Shown: positions 17,548 to 27,490 of the stretch, in pieces | How the letters are laid out: the number at the start of each line of letters is the position of its first letter | How positions within the stretch are numbered: position 1 is the stretch's first letter | NCBI RefSeq assembly: GCF_002087335.1 | Contig: NZ_MWVJ01000113.1 | Span: 38,903-102,902, forward strand | Origin: Pseudophaeobacter leonis | Lineage (GTDB): Bacteria > Pseudomonadota > Alphaproteobacteria > Rhodobacterales > Rhodobacteraceae | Length of the DNA: 64,000 nucleotides | Reading direction: 5' to 3' | Position numbers and translations under genes: made by a program | Notes under the pieces: model-generated | Told to the model about the DNA's origin: nothing | Databases searched by the model: none | The model's input: only the letters and a program-made list of their open reading frames with translations

Positions 17548-20500
17548 ATGGGAACTGGCACCGCCAGCTATGAGGTCGCCGCAACCAGTGCCGCCGGACT
17601 GGCGCTGACGTTTGATGGGGTGAGTATCACCTATAACGCCGACGACGCCCTGCAGCACCTCGCCGCCGGAGAAGTCTTCAGCGACAGCTTTACCTATACG
17701 GTGACCGACGCAAACGGCAACACAGCTACCGCAACCGTCACCCTCTCCGTGACAGGCCAAGCCAGCGACAGCGGCCCGGTCGCAAATGACGACCGTTTAG
17801 GCTCTGCTGGTGGGACATCCCAGCCAGGCTACGTCGCAGGTGACGAATTCAACATCGAAACCGGTGATGCGCGGTGGAATAATTTACCTTCTACGGCGGC
17901 GACCGGCACTGGAGGCGCGATAGTTGTCTGGGATGCCCAAGGGCCAGCAAGTAACGAAGACCAAGGAATTCGATGCACCATTCTTGATGCTGAAGGCAAT
18001 GTTGTCGTCAGTGAGTTTCAGGTAAGCACCCCTAGTGATCTGGGTGTTCTGGGAATGAGCGCAGTTGTATCTTACCTTCCCAAATGGGGATTTTGTTGTC
18101 GCCTGGGAAACGTGGCAAGAGGACGATGCCGAATTAGGCGACCAAGGCTACGTGGTGATGGCACGGGTGTACAATGCTGACGGGATCCCAAAGGGGGACG
18201 AATTTGCGGCCTCCGATGCCTTTGATGTGGACGCGCGTCTCTACCCCGAAATAGAAACACTCGAAGACGGCTCATTTGCAGTTTCCTGGACGAACAGTGG
18301 AATTGACGGGTACGACTTGCAGGTTTCGATTTTTGATCAATCGGGAAACCGTATCGCAGAACCGTTTTCCCTGGATGAAGATCCGGATGGGTTTCTATTG
18401 GAACCAGAGATTTCGGCGCTTCCCGACGGGGGCTTTGTGGCCACATGGACTGCAGGAGGAACGGTCAGAGCCCGCATCTTTGATGAGGCTGGGGCTGAAG
18501 TTGTCCCAGAGTTTCAGGTCAATTCCGAGACCCTGACCGGCAGCGATGCATACTCCTCTGTCTCGGTACATGACGATGGGCGCTTTGTGGTCACCTGGAA
18601 GCACCGGGATGGTACCGGCAACGATGGAGACTCCTTTATCCGGGCTGCTGTTTTCAACGCCGATGGCTCGGTTGCAATCGATGAATTTGACGTGGCGGCA
18701 GCGGATGGCCCCGTTCATTTTGGACTGGTGAACCAGGTTGAGTTCCTGCCCAATGGACAGTTTGTTGTCGCCTGGACCAACTACCCGGGCGAGGGCATTT
18801 ACTACCATGATGTCTTTGCCAGAATTTACAATGCTGATGGTACCCCTGCTACGGAAGTCTTTCTGGTAAACGAGCAGATCGCTGAAAGTCAGCATGCGGT
18901 TGATATCGTTGTACTGGATAATGAAAGCTTCATGATCACCTGGGAATCGATGGATGGCACACGGTCCAGTGACAGTGATATCGCCGGGAGGATATATGAT
19001 TTTGAGGGCCACCCCTTTGGCGACAACGACACCGACGAAGACCATAGGGTTGAAATTGACGTCGCGCAACTCCTTGAAAATGATGAATTTACTAACGCAC
19101 AGAACCTGGTTTTCTCCCTCAACGGGGACCAAAGCGCCAATGGGGCCAGCCTCTCCTATGATGCAGACACCGGTTTGGTCACCTATGATCCCACGGCGGC
19201 GGATGACATTCAGGCCCTGGCGCAGGGCGACAGCCTTGAGGACACATTCACCTACACTCTGACAGATGCCGCAGGCAACACCGACACGGCAACGGTCACT
19301 TTGACGGTCGGCGGCGCAGACGAAGCTGCGAACACCGCCCCCAATGCACAGGATGATCGTTTGACAGGGACGCGCGCAGGCTTTGCCACCATCGAGGGAA
19401 GCGGCGAGATCACGATTTCAAATGAGGAGACGAGTTTTCTGCTTCATGATCCAAAGGTTATCGCGCGCAAGGACGGCGGCTCAATTTTCGCTTGGGAAGA
19501 GTATGATGATCACCTTTCTGGAATTAGGGTTCGCATTGTGGATGCGGATGGAAATGATGTTCGCACACCTTTTTTCGCCAATTCAGACGAATATGGACCG
19601 CAGAACAATTTTGAGTTAACCGAACTTGAGGATGGCGGTTTTGCTGTCACCTGGCTAACGGACGGTTGGAAACGTCCCGGTTTGGATACTCATACAACAT
19701 TGCGGATTTTCAATGCCGATGGCTCTCCCCGAACCGACGAAATCGCCCTGGTGAATTGGGAGGGGAATGATTTTACCACCTTCAGAGTCGTCGGGTTGAG
19801 CAACGGCAATATCCTGGTCACGTCTTTTGGCAGCACATACTCATCAGGTAGTTACAAGGGGAACTCCGAAATTGGCGGCACGATTTACTCCCCACAGGGC
19901 GTGCAGGTCGGGAGGCCAATATCAATGGGGCGAGATGACTTGCTCGCCGGAGGATACCTGCAGGACGTAACTGTTGAGGCGCTCGAAAATGGTGGCTTCA
20001 TCACCTTTTGGACCACGCGTTCCACTGAAGGAGGACAAAAAACAACCATTGTTCAGGCTGGAATTTTCGACAATTCTGGTAGAGAAGTGGTGACCAATCT
20101 TGAAATCGCCTCGCGAACGATAGATGGAAATTGGGTGGACCTGATGAATGTCCAGGTTTCTGCCAATGAAGACGGATCCTTTGTTGTCACTTGGCAAGAA
20201 ACCTCCCTTGGTCTGGGCACGGAACTGAGTTTGGTCGGAAGGGTTTTCAACCCCGATGGCACTGCAGCTTCAGAAGAATTCACATTCCTGGACCATGTTG
20301 TGACAGGCACCACCGGTTTTGCCGCCAATGGTGATGTAACCTGGTTGTCTGCGGACCAATTTGTTGTGACCTGGACAGGGGCGGACTCCTCGAAAAGCGG
20401 CGTCTTTGCTCAGGTCTTCACTGCGGATGGAACCCCGGTGACGGACAGTATTGTTGTCAATGAGGGGGAGGACGGTTTTCAAACCATAAGCTCTGTTGCC

Positions 20501-20917
20501 CTCCTCAATGATGGCCGCTTCGTCGTCAATTGGTACACTGATGAGAATGACACCCGCGAGGTCAAGGCCCAGATTTTTGAACTATCGGGTGAAGCAGTCG
20601 ATCTGCCCTTTGCGATGGAGGATAGTATTGCCACGCTCCAGGCGTCGGAGGTGTTGGCAAATGATACGGATGTTGATGGCGATGCCTTTGTCTTCTCGCT
20701 GGACGGCGCCGTAAGCGAAAATGGCGCCAGCCTCTCCTATGACGCAGACAGTGGTTTGATCACCTATGATCCAACCGCGGCGGATGCCATTCAGGCCTTG
20801 GAGGCCAATGAGGTTATGGAAGACACATTTTCCTATACCATTTCCGATGGAAACGGTGGCTTTGATCAGGCCACTGTCACCGTGGTCGTTGGCGGCCTGG
20901 ATGAGATTTTGAGCTAA
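17548..20917 (+). pseudogene. Headless fragment of a large repeat-rich secreted/surface protein
   Basis: About 1,120 residues after repair of one frameshift (an extra A in AAA at 18082-18084; repaired text YLPNGDFVVAWE). Two repeat types alternate. One is a ~50-residue beta-propeller-like unit of the pattern LxDGxFVVTWxxxxG...RxFxADGTPxxxEFxVN. The other is a ~100-residue cadherin/VCBS-like unit (ANGASLSYDADTGLVTYDPTAAD...DTFTYTLTDxxGNTDTATVTLTVGG) seen near 17560-17750, 19110-19310 and 20690-20900. It is acidic and Asp-rich, as expected for Ca-binding RTX-type adhesins. It starts mid-domain without a ribosome site or signal, and ends without RTX nonapeptides or a type I secretion tail. It therefore looks truncated at both ends. 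Confidence 0.75.
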
Positions 20918-20926
20918 CATTCAACC

Positions 20927-20962
20927 TGCCTGCGGCCGACGCAATGGCATCGGCCGCAGGCA
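20927..20962. terminator. Perfect 13-bp hairpin after the repeat protein
   Basis: TGCCTGCGGCCGA (20927-20939) and TCGGCCGCAGGCA (20950-20962) pair perfectly around a 10-nt loop, 10 nt after the stop codon. There is no T tract, so termination may be weak or Rho-assisted. Confidence 0.6.
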
Positions 20963-22011
20963 AACAGTTCAGAGCCAAAATGAGCTTTTTCTGAAACCGA
21001 AATAGCCCTGAGTGCAGATATCATCGACTGTCTGATCAATTGCTCGCCCCGGTTGCGCACCTCTGCTCCCTCCGCCAAAACGAACCTGGGAGCCTAAATG
21101 TTTCGCATCTGGCTCGGAACGTCGCATAGGGTGGCGCCAAAGTGCAAAGCATGTTGGTCGGGCAAACGTCGCGTGTGGGCTTGGGCGTTGGGTGGCTACA
21201 TTATGCCCCCACCTTATGCCCCCCACCTTCTCTGAACGGAATTCAGTGCCATCAGTCCACATGCGGTGCAGCAGAACAGCAAGTTTTCTGGCAACAGCGA
21301 CAACCGCGCGGCGTCACCCTTTCGTCCGCATTAAACGCATCCGCCACGATTTGATCTGCGATCCTGCCATCGTGCGTATCAGCAATGCATGGCTCACAAG
21401 ATCGCAAGGACACATCAAGTCCGGCAAATATTCCATCGTCGTTCTCCCTTGTTCACAGTCAGCCTGTGGTCTTATCGGGATCTCGAGCTCAAATCAGGGT
21501 CAGCCCAACTACGCATGCTTTGGACCGTTGCCCCCTTCCCGCTTCAACAAGAAAGGGAAACGCCAAAGAAAAGCCCGGTTTTCACTCGGGCTTGACTATC
21601 AGAGCTGGCTGTTTTCCACTCTTTGCAAGCTAGCCGCCAAGAGAACCGCTTGCGGGATATTTGTGGCCACCGCAATGATTTTTACCGGGTGCGGAGCCTG
21701 GCAATGGCAATGCCTGCCCATCCTCATCAAATCCAGCGAGGTGAAATTCAAACGCCTCCTGTGCCTGCGCTGCCAACGCGAGATCCACCCCATTCGGGGG
21801 TCTGCCCGCCTCAACCATTTCCGCAATGGCGGTCGGGTGGCGCTAAGCGTATTGAACAGAGTGCAGGTCTGCGCTGCTACGGCACACCAGCCGCGAGAGA
21901 GACAGCCCGCAAACCAAAGTCCATAGCCCACGCCTGACTTTACCATTTATTAGCTGCGAATGAGGAATATGCCAAACAATCGCATTTGCTTCAAATATGG
22001 GAAATTAAAAG
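20963..22011. other. Gene-poor scar region with transposon fossils
   Basis: About 1 kb without a complete gene. It contains the IS110 remnant listed separately. Near 21700-21818 on the minus strand is a fragment reading AQAQEAFEFHLAGFDEDGQA, similar to the middle of HicB-type antitoxins (weak). The remainder shows no recognisable coding or RNA signal. Confidence 0.5.
21220..21345 (-). mobile_element. IS110-type transposase C-terminal remnant
   Basis: The minus strand reads RRAVVAVARKLAVLLHRM then WTDGTEFRSEK, the hallmark C-terminus of IS110/IS1111-family transposases. The preceding ERVTPR segment is in another frame, so the remnant carries an indel. No DEDD catalytic region is left. Confidence 0.65.
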
Positions 22012-23256
22012 TTGCCTGAAAATCAATCGCCTGCTCTGTCTCAAGAACATCGTCAGCAAGACCCCCAGGACGCAGAAAGGCTGGTCTGTCTGGCAAAATC
22101 CGAACCCCTGGGTGATGGCGGCATTCGAACGTCCCAGCTTCTCTCGGACGCCCTGACGATAGATCCCCACCACCACGAAGCGCAGTTGTTGCAGGAGCGG
22201 CTGCATCAGACATTCGTGCCCCGCTGGCATTTCCCAATGCTCGCAGACCGGGCCCGCAATAGCGCCTACGCAGAGGCCATTGCAACAAAGGTAAAACCCG
22301 GTGACGTGGTCCTCGATATCGGTTGCGGCGCTGGTTTGACAGCAATGCTGGCGGCCCGCGCCGGTGCAAAACATGTCTACACCTGCGAGCAGCAGCCCCT
22401 GATCGCGCAGGCGGCAGAGCGCGTCATTGCGCAAAACGGTCTGAGTGACCGCATTACCGTCATCCCGAAATGGTCGCATACGATTGTTGTTGGCGTCGAC
22501 ATCCCCGAGGCGGCAGATGTTGTAATTTCAGAAATCGTCGATACCGTTTTGCTCGGAGAAGGTGCGCTTGCCACCCTGACCCATGCAATGTCGGCGCTTG
22601 CCAAACCGCAGGCCCGGGCGATCCCTGAACGCGGCACACTGATGGCGCACCCCGTAGAAAGCGGCAAACTGATGGATATGTGGCGGCCACAAGAGGTGGA
22701 GGGCTTTGATCTGAGTGCCTTTCATCGCTTTGCAGGCATCGCTCAGTTGACACCGAACGATTTCAAAGCCTGTGCGTTTCGGGTTTTGGGCCCGGCAACA
22801 GAGCTGTTTCAGTTTGATTTCACCCGGCCAAACATCAATCCGGCACGCACAACAACAGACCTCAGCTGTACCGGCGCGGGCAGCATTCATGCGGTCTTGG
22901 TCAGTTTCACAATGGTGCTGGCGCCCGGCATTCAGGTGACAAATGGATTGAATTCCGGCGGGCATTGGGGTCGTACAGCCTTCCTGCTCGACAGCCCAAA
23001 AGCAGCAAAACCAGGCGATCGTTTGACAGTTACCGCGCAGCATGATGCGTCGCAGCTGAGCCTCTCTGTACACGAAACCCCATCCCGCGCCGACAGTGCC
23101 GAGAGTGCGGATCACGCCCCTGTCTGGGTGAACCCGGCGTGGGAGCTGCGTTCGTCTCAGCTGCAGGATGACGACAGCCTGCCGCCTGCATCAGACCCGG
23201 TCTGGAGCTCCCCAGAGGCCCAGGCCGCCGCAAACGGGCCTCATTCGTATCACTAG
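22012..23256 (+). CDS. PRMT-like protein arginine methyltransferase with short TPR-like N-terminus
   Basis: 414 residues from TTG 22012, the only start after an in-frame TAA at 22006. Residues ~15-75 resemble a TPR-like helical segment. The SAM-binding motif I is VVLDIGCGAGLTAML (~residue 99), with an acidic post-I end (YTCEQQP). The double-E loop of arginine methyltransferases is recognisable as SEIVDTVLLGEG (~residues 172-183), followed by a beta-barrel domain with a GGHWGRTAF element (~residue 316) resembling the THW loop. The pattern is closest to PRMT7-like enzymes, which are mainly eukaryotic. A bacterial substrate is unknown. It is monocistronic and lies next to the decayed island, which leaves horizontal origin open. 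Confidence 0.75.
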   Translation: MPENQSPALSQEHRQQDPQDAERLVCLAKSEPLGDGGIRTSQLLSDALTIDPHHHEAQLLQERLHQTFVPRWHFPMLADRARNSAYAEAIATKVKPGDVVLDIGCGAGLTAMLAARAGAKHVYTCEQQPLIAQAAERVIAQNGLSDRITVIPKWSHTIVVGVDIPEAADVVISEIVDTVLLGEGALATLTHAMSALAKPQARAIPERGTLMAHPVESGKLMDMWRPQEVEGFDLSAFHRFAGIAQLTPNDFKACAFRVLGPATELFQFDFTRPNINPARTTTDLSCTGAGSIHAVLVSFTMVLAPGIQVTNGLNSGGHWGRTAFLLDSPKAAKPGDRLTVTAQHDASQLSLSVHETPSRADSAESADHAPVWVNPAWELRSSQLQDDDSLPPASDPVWSSPEAQAAANGPHSYH

Positions 23257-23368
23257 AAACCGCCTGCCCAGGACAGGACAGGACAGGCTAGGACGCGCCA
23301 CCATAAAAGCCTTGCTTCACCCAAGCGGCGTTTTTGGTGGTGTTCACTTTGCCTGGCTGAGAAATACC

Positions 23369-23395
23369 GCTGCGTAGAGGAGACGGCTACGCAGC
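23369..23395. other. 9-bp inverted repeat downstream of the PRMT-like gene
   Basis: GCTGCGTAG (23369-23377) and CTACGCAGC (23387-23395) pair perfectly with a 9-nt spacer. It lies in the 295-bp gap after the PRMT-like gene. The gap also starts with a short GGACA pentamer run near 23270-23286. It is a possible terminator without a T tract. Confidence 0.4.
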
Positions 23396-23551
23396 TGGCA
23401 CCACTGCCCTGGCAAAAACAAGATCGCAGCGAAAGACGCAGAGAGAGTCGCAAAAGAGAGCTGTCAGTTGAACCGCTGCTCTGGGTGGAGACTGCTCAAG
23501 ATTTAGCTGCAAAACAAGACCCCCAAACAACACCCCTTCAAGATCCAAATC

Positions 23552-24073
23552 CTATGAGGATTTTTCACCTTCCAGGAAGTGATAGGCCTCACGAAGCGTT
23601 GCACTCAAGCCGTCAAAAAATCCCGGCACAGTGACATCAACAAGACCTGCGGCTTTGTCCGCCTCATCGGTAATGGTGTCCTCAGAGGGTTTCACCACAA
23701 ACGGAGCCTCCGGTGTCTTGAGCAACTCGCGATAGCTGGCGCCTTTGCCATGCTTCAACACGTTGACCGCGAGGTAATAGTGATGAACCCTCTCGGCGAG
23801 GTCGGTTTTTTGGGCCTCCAAAAGCCGTGCCTTCAGTTTTCGCGAAAAAGGGCCGCGCTTAAAATGATGCTGCATCCGCGATTCAAACACCGAGAAGGTA
23901 TCAGCCGCCAATGTTTCAAGAGACACAGTCGCGGCCCGCAGCTCCTGCGTCAGGGCGCTGGACGCATCCTGCCCCTCCATATGGTGCAAAATCTCTGCAA
24001 TGCGCGCCTCTGACGTCTTTGCCGTTTCTTGCGCCGTCGCAACCCGTTCAAGCAGGCTCAGTGAAGGTCCCAT
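23552..24073 (-). CDS. Hypothetical helical protein
   Basis: 173 residues; family not recognised. It is predicted almost wholly helical and soluble, with no signal peptide. It includes a positively charged patch (RMQHHFKRGPFSRKLKARL) and a histidine/tyrosine-rich helix (ERVHHYYLAVNVLKHGKGASYRELL). Start ATG 24073 is preceded by a good GGAGAC/AAGG-like site. It is transcribed alone, convergent with the PRMT-like gene and in the same direction as the NYN gene ~360 bp upstream. Codon use and GC look native. Confidence 0.65.
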   Translation of the reverse strand: MGPSLSLLERVATAQETAKTSEARIAEILHHMEGQDASSALTQELRAATVSLETLAADTFSVFESRMQHHFKRGPFSRKLKARLLEAQKTDLAERVHHYYLAVNVLKHGKGASYRELLKTPEAPFVVKPSEDTITDEADKAAGLVDVTVPGFFDGLSATLREAYHFLEGEKSS

Positions 24074-24329
24074 GGTTCAGTCTCCTTAAGGTTCCCCTTC
24101 CTTTAAGCCATGCGGCGAGGAATGACAGGGAGGGAATGGCGCAATTCAGGTCAGCAAGCACGGATATTTTGCCTTAAACGCGCCTGTGCAGCGCCGCGAG
24201 CCCTGCCACTGCAGCACGGAGCGCGCCTGCCGCGGCGACCAAGCAGAGGTGCCGCTCCTTTAGCGGCACAGCAAGGCGTCGTGAACAAGGGCCGCGTGGC
24301 CAGCAACAGGTCAGTTTGGTCGCTGATCT

Positions 24330-24436
24330 GTCTGGTTGTCGGCCTGTCTGGTTAATTGGCTGTCTGGTTACGGGCCTGTCTGGTTACTGGCCTGTCTGGT
24401 TACGGGCCTGTCTGGGTACGGGCCTGTCCGGAAACT
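24330..24436. repeat. 16-bp tandem repeat, about 6.7 copies
   Basis: Units start at 24330, 24346, 24362, 24378, 24394, 24410 and 24426 (partial), with consensus GTCTGGTTACGGGCCT and 0-5 changes per copy. The array ends exactly at the stop codon of the NYN gene (TAG at 24437-24435 on the minus strand), so its transcript would carry the repeats as the 3' UTR. Confidence 0.9.
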
Positions 24437-25169
24437 AGTCAATCCGGCGCACCAGAATTTGGTTGCCTTCCCCCTGTTTCGTTTCAAAGATTTTCAGCGA
24501 GGCGATCAGGTCACTCAGTTTGCGTTTGCCATAGCTGCGGGTGTCAAAGTCGGGAACCGCAGCAGCAATATACTGACCAATTTGCCCCAGCGTGAACCAT
24601 TCGTCCTCCGAATTGATCGAATCCATCGCGCGCTTCACCAGTTTGGTTGGATCTTCCAACTGGTCTTGCGCTCCAACCGTTTGCTCTTCTTTTTGGCGCT
24701 TTGGTTTCGGTTTTGCTTTTACCGGCTCCGAGATCAGGTTCTCGACATAGATGAACCGCTTGCAGGCTTTTACAAAAGCGGCCGGCGTTTTGCGCATCCC
24801 CATGCCAAAAACGTCAACCCCCTGTTCCCGTATGCGGCTGGCCAAACGGGTGAAATCACTGTCGGACGAAATCAGCACAAAGCCGTCGAAGCGACCGGAA
24901 TGCAAAATATCCATAGCATCAATCACCAGAGCAATATCCGAGGCATTCTTGCCAGTGGTATTGGCGAACTGCTGGTGTGGGACGATGGCGAGGGCCGCCA
25001 GCTTTTCCTTGGTCCAGCCCTGCGCGCCCGTGCCGGAGAAATCCCCATAGATGCGGCGAATGCTCGCCTCCCCCAGAGACGCGATCTCTTCGAACATGAC
25101 CTCAGCGTGTTTGGCAGAGATGTTGTCTGCGTCGATCAGGACAGCAAGAAGGGGCGGTTTGGGTGACAT
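24435..25169 (-). CDS. NYN-domain (PIN-like) putative ribonuclease with LOTUS/OST-HTH domain
   Basis: 244 residues from ATG 25169. The N-terminal NYN domain (residues ~5-150) has the acidic catalytic pattern of this nuclease family: LIDADN, then NASDIALVIDAMD and ISSDSDFTRLASRIRE. A charged linker (KAKPKPKRQKEEQ) joins a C-terminal LOTUS/OST-HTH domain (EWFTLGQIGQYIAAAVPDFD then KRKLSDLIASLKIFE) that binds RNA or G-quadruplexes in other systems. It is probably an RNA-processing or RNA-decay enzyme. It is monocistronic, and its 3' end abuts a 16-bp tandem repeat array. Confidence 0.88.
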   Translation of the reverse strand: MSPKPPLLAVLIDADNISAKHAEVMFEEIASLGEASIRRIYGDFSGTGAQGWTKEKLAALAIVPHQQFANTTGKNASDIALVIDAMDILHSGRFDGFVLISSDSDFTRLASRIREQGVDVFGMGMRKTPAAFVKACKRFIYVENLISEPVKAKPKPKRQKEEQTVGAQDQLEDPTKLVKRAMDSINSEDEWFTLGQIGQYIAAAVPDFDTRSYGKRKLSDLIASLKIFETKQGEGNQILVRRID

Positions 25170-25556
25170 GACCACGGCACTAAACTTTCTTTTGGCAGAG
25201 ATTTCGCCGGTCGCTATACCGGAGCGCGCGCGACATAACGAGCGCGTGTTGCGGCTATGTTTATGTGAAAAACGCGCGGTGCCGCAAGAGGCTGAGCTGA
25301 AAGGCCGGGCGCGTCGCCCTTTCTTGCTGATCTGGAACGCATAGGCATCATAGAAACAGGTGCCACGAGAGCTGCCACGTGAGTTGCCACAGGGCATATG
25401 AAGCTGAATACAACGGCGTCGACACCCGCAGTTTTGACCGCCGCTTCACATCCGCCAAAAGCAGGCGGGTACGATGCGTTTCTTGTGCTCACGATCTGAA
25501 AATGCTGTAGGTATCAGGCACTGCTCCCTGTTGATCCTGCCTGCAAAGGACATAAC

Positions 25557-26528
25557 ATGCCGGACGATGGCCCCAATCCAATCTGCGCCTTTGCTGTCTC
25601 CAGCGACGGCATCCCACAGCCGATCACACTGCCGGCTGACCTACAAAGCCTCGTAAAACCTGACAGATACATTCGGCTGCACTTTGCTGTGGGCGAGCCT
25701 GAATTTGAGGCCTGGTTGACGCGTCAGGTGCCGATGACCGTTGTCAAAGCGCTGATCGAGTCAGAAACACGCCCAAGATGCGACCCCTTAGAGGAGGGTT
25801 TGATCCTAAACCTACGCGGGGTGAATATGAACCCCGGCGCAGAGGCTGACGATATGGTGTCCGTTCGGCTATGGATCACCGAAGGGCTGATCATCAGCGC
25901 CCGCGTTCGCAAAGTTTGGGCCGTCGATGCGATCAGGCAAAAAATGCTGACGGGCAAAGGCCCCAGCACTGTCACTGCTTTTATGGCTGAACTTGCCCAT
26001 GGGCCGACCAAGCGGATCTCAAAAGTCACCCTTACCCTGGTCGAGGAGACGGACACCTTTGAAGAACACGCCCTGTCGCCCAGCAAGGCCCTGGCGTCCG
26101 AGCTGGCTGGCCTCAGGCAGAGCGTCATCAAATTGCGACGTTTCGTGCGGCCTCAAACCGAAGCGATTGCAGAACTTGCGGGGGGGCAGGTTTGGCCACT
26201 GGAGCCGCACTCTGCCAGTCTCTTGCTCGACACAGCCAACCAGACCGTTCGCGTAATGGAAGAGCTTGAGGCGACATCGGATCGTCTGCAGGCGGTGCAG
26301 GATCACCTTGATATGCTGCACATGTCTGCACTGGGCCGCAACAGCTATGTGCTGTCCATCGTCGCCGCGATCTTCCTGCCCCTTGGCTTTTTGACCGGCT
26401 TGTTCGGGATCAATGTCGGCGGTATGCCCGGCGTCGAGGCCGACTACGGGTTTTGGGCGGTTTCAGTTGGCTCGGTTCTGATCGGGGTCATATTGTTCAT
26501 CGTCTTCAGGCAGTTGAAATGGCTGTGA
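25557..26528 (+). CDS. CorA-family zinc transporter ZntB-like
   Basis: 323 residues, typical length. It has a large cytoplasmic N-terminal domain with a long coiled-coil stalk (RVMEELEATSDRLQAVQDHLDML). Two C-terminal membrane helices (VLSIVAAIFLPLGFLTGLF and the final ~20 residues) are joined by a loop carrying GINVGGMPG, the GxN pore signature in the ZntB form (GIN instead of GMN). It probably moves Zn2+ or another divalent cation across the inner membrane. A perfect palindromic terminator follows. Confidence 0.88.
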   Translation: MPDDGPNPICAFAVSSDGIPQPITLPADLQSLVKPDRYIRLHFAVGEPEFEAWLTRQVPMTVVKALIESETRPRCDPLEEGLILNLRGVNMNPGAEADDMVSVRLWITEGLIISARVRKVWAVDAIRQKMLTGKGPSTVTAFMAELAHGPTKRISKVTLTLVEETDTFEEHALSPSKALASELAGLRQSVIKLRRFVRPQTEAIAELAGGQVWPLEPHSASLLLDTANQTVRVMEELEATSDRLQAVQDHLDMLHMSALGRNSYVLSIVAAIFLPLGFLTGLFGINVGGMPGVEADYGFWAVSVGSVLIGVILFIVFRQLKWL

Positions 26529-26561
26529 CCTGCTGCCTGCCGTTTGCAATAGGTATCTGTT

Positions 26562-26581
26562 GCCCAGTTTGCAAACTGGGC
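26562..26581. terminator. Palindromic terminator after the ZntB-like gene
   Basis: GCCCAGTTTGCAAACTGGGC is a perfect 20-bp palindrome, 34 nt after the stop, followed by TTCCTCGTCT. It is the best transcription stop in the 266-bp gap before the DUF1275 gene. Confidence 0.6.
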
Positions 26582-26794
26582 TTCCTCGTCTAAAATCTCT
26601 GTATATCAACAGGTTATTTCTGACTTCTCCTGCAGAGTTGCCCCTAAAGCTCCACGCAGGCCTTCGGCTTCAGCCCTGGAACAGAGCGGCTGGAACCCTG
26701 CGCAAACGACCCGTAGGACAGCTGTTGAAAACGGCTTTGCGAAGCCTCTGCGGGAAAGGTATCCTTCGCAAAACACCACCAAAAAGGCCCGGAG

Positions 26795-27490
26795 ATGCTG
26801 ATCAGAGTTGGCGATGAGCGCACCGCAAGTATTGACCTTGTTCTGGCAGGTTTACTGTCCTCTATTGCAGGGGCGCTAAACGCCGTGGGGTTCCTGATTG
26901 CCGGATCCTTTACTGCAAACATGACCGGCAACATTTCTGCCTTTGCGGACCACCTGGAACATGGCGCGTTTCTCGTGGCGCTCTCCTTTGCTGGATTGGT
27001 TGTCGCCTTCATTTTAGGCGCAGCCATTGCTGCTCTTGCCATACGGGTCGGAGAACGAAAACAGGTGCGGTCTGTCTACGCGCTGGCAATCGCGGGTGAG
27101 GCGATCATCCTTTTACTGTTGGGCGCGGCCCTCGCCTTCTCACCTGACCATCCCCAAGAGACATATTTGGTCATCGTCCTGAGTTTTGTCATGGGGCTTC
27201 AGAATGCCGTCACCACAATGATATCGCAGGCGCGGGTGAGGACGACCCATGTGTCGGTCGCCATGACCGACATCGGGATAGAGCTGGCGGCACTACTCGC
27301 AGACCATGATGTGCGCCAGGCGGCACGTCCGAAACTCAGGCTTCATAGCCTCACCCTCACCTGCTTTGCATTTGGAGGTATATGCGGCGCGCTGTTGCAC
27401 GGGCTTGTCGGGTATTGGCTGTTTGTGCTTGCCGCAGCCCTGCTTCTGCTCATCAGCCTGCCCGAAGCACATCGCGCGCACCGTCTCTGA
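26795..27490 (+). CDS. DUF1275 (YoaK-like) membrane protein
   Basis: 231 residues with about six transmembrane helices. The N-terminal [28 protein letters not shown] is the family hallmark, followed by [24 protein letters not shown]. Members are predicted small transporters of unknown substrate in the inner membrane. The ATG at 26795 is preceded by GGCCCGGAGA. The stop lies within the first unit of a 15-bp repeat array. Confidence 0.85.
   Translation: MLIRVGDERTASIDLVLAGLLSSIAGALNAVGFLIAGSFTANMTGNISAFADHLEHGAFLVALSFAGLVVAFILGAAIAALAIRVGERKQVRSVYALAIAGEAIILLLLGAALAFSPDHPQETYLVIVLSFVMGLQNAVTTMISQARVRTTHVSVAMTDIGIELAALLADHDVRQAARPKLRLHSLTLTCFAFGGICGALLHGLVGYWLFVLAAALLLLISLPEAHRAHRL

Noticed and set aside
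21630..21818. HicB-like antitoxin gene
   Set aside because: Only about 25 residues resemble HicB, no HicA partner or ribosome site is present, and the flanks are degraded; noted only as a possible fossil.
24330..24436. CRISPR array
   Set aside because: Units are only 16 bp, directly abutting with no spacers, and no cas genes are nearby.
26560..26817. 85-residue frame between the ZntB-like and DUF1275 genes
   Set aside because: It starts within the terminator palindrome, lacks a ribosome site and runs into the next gene out of frame.
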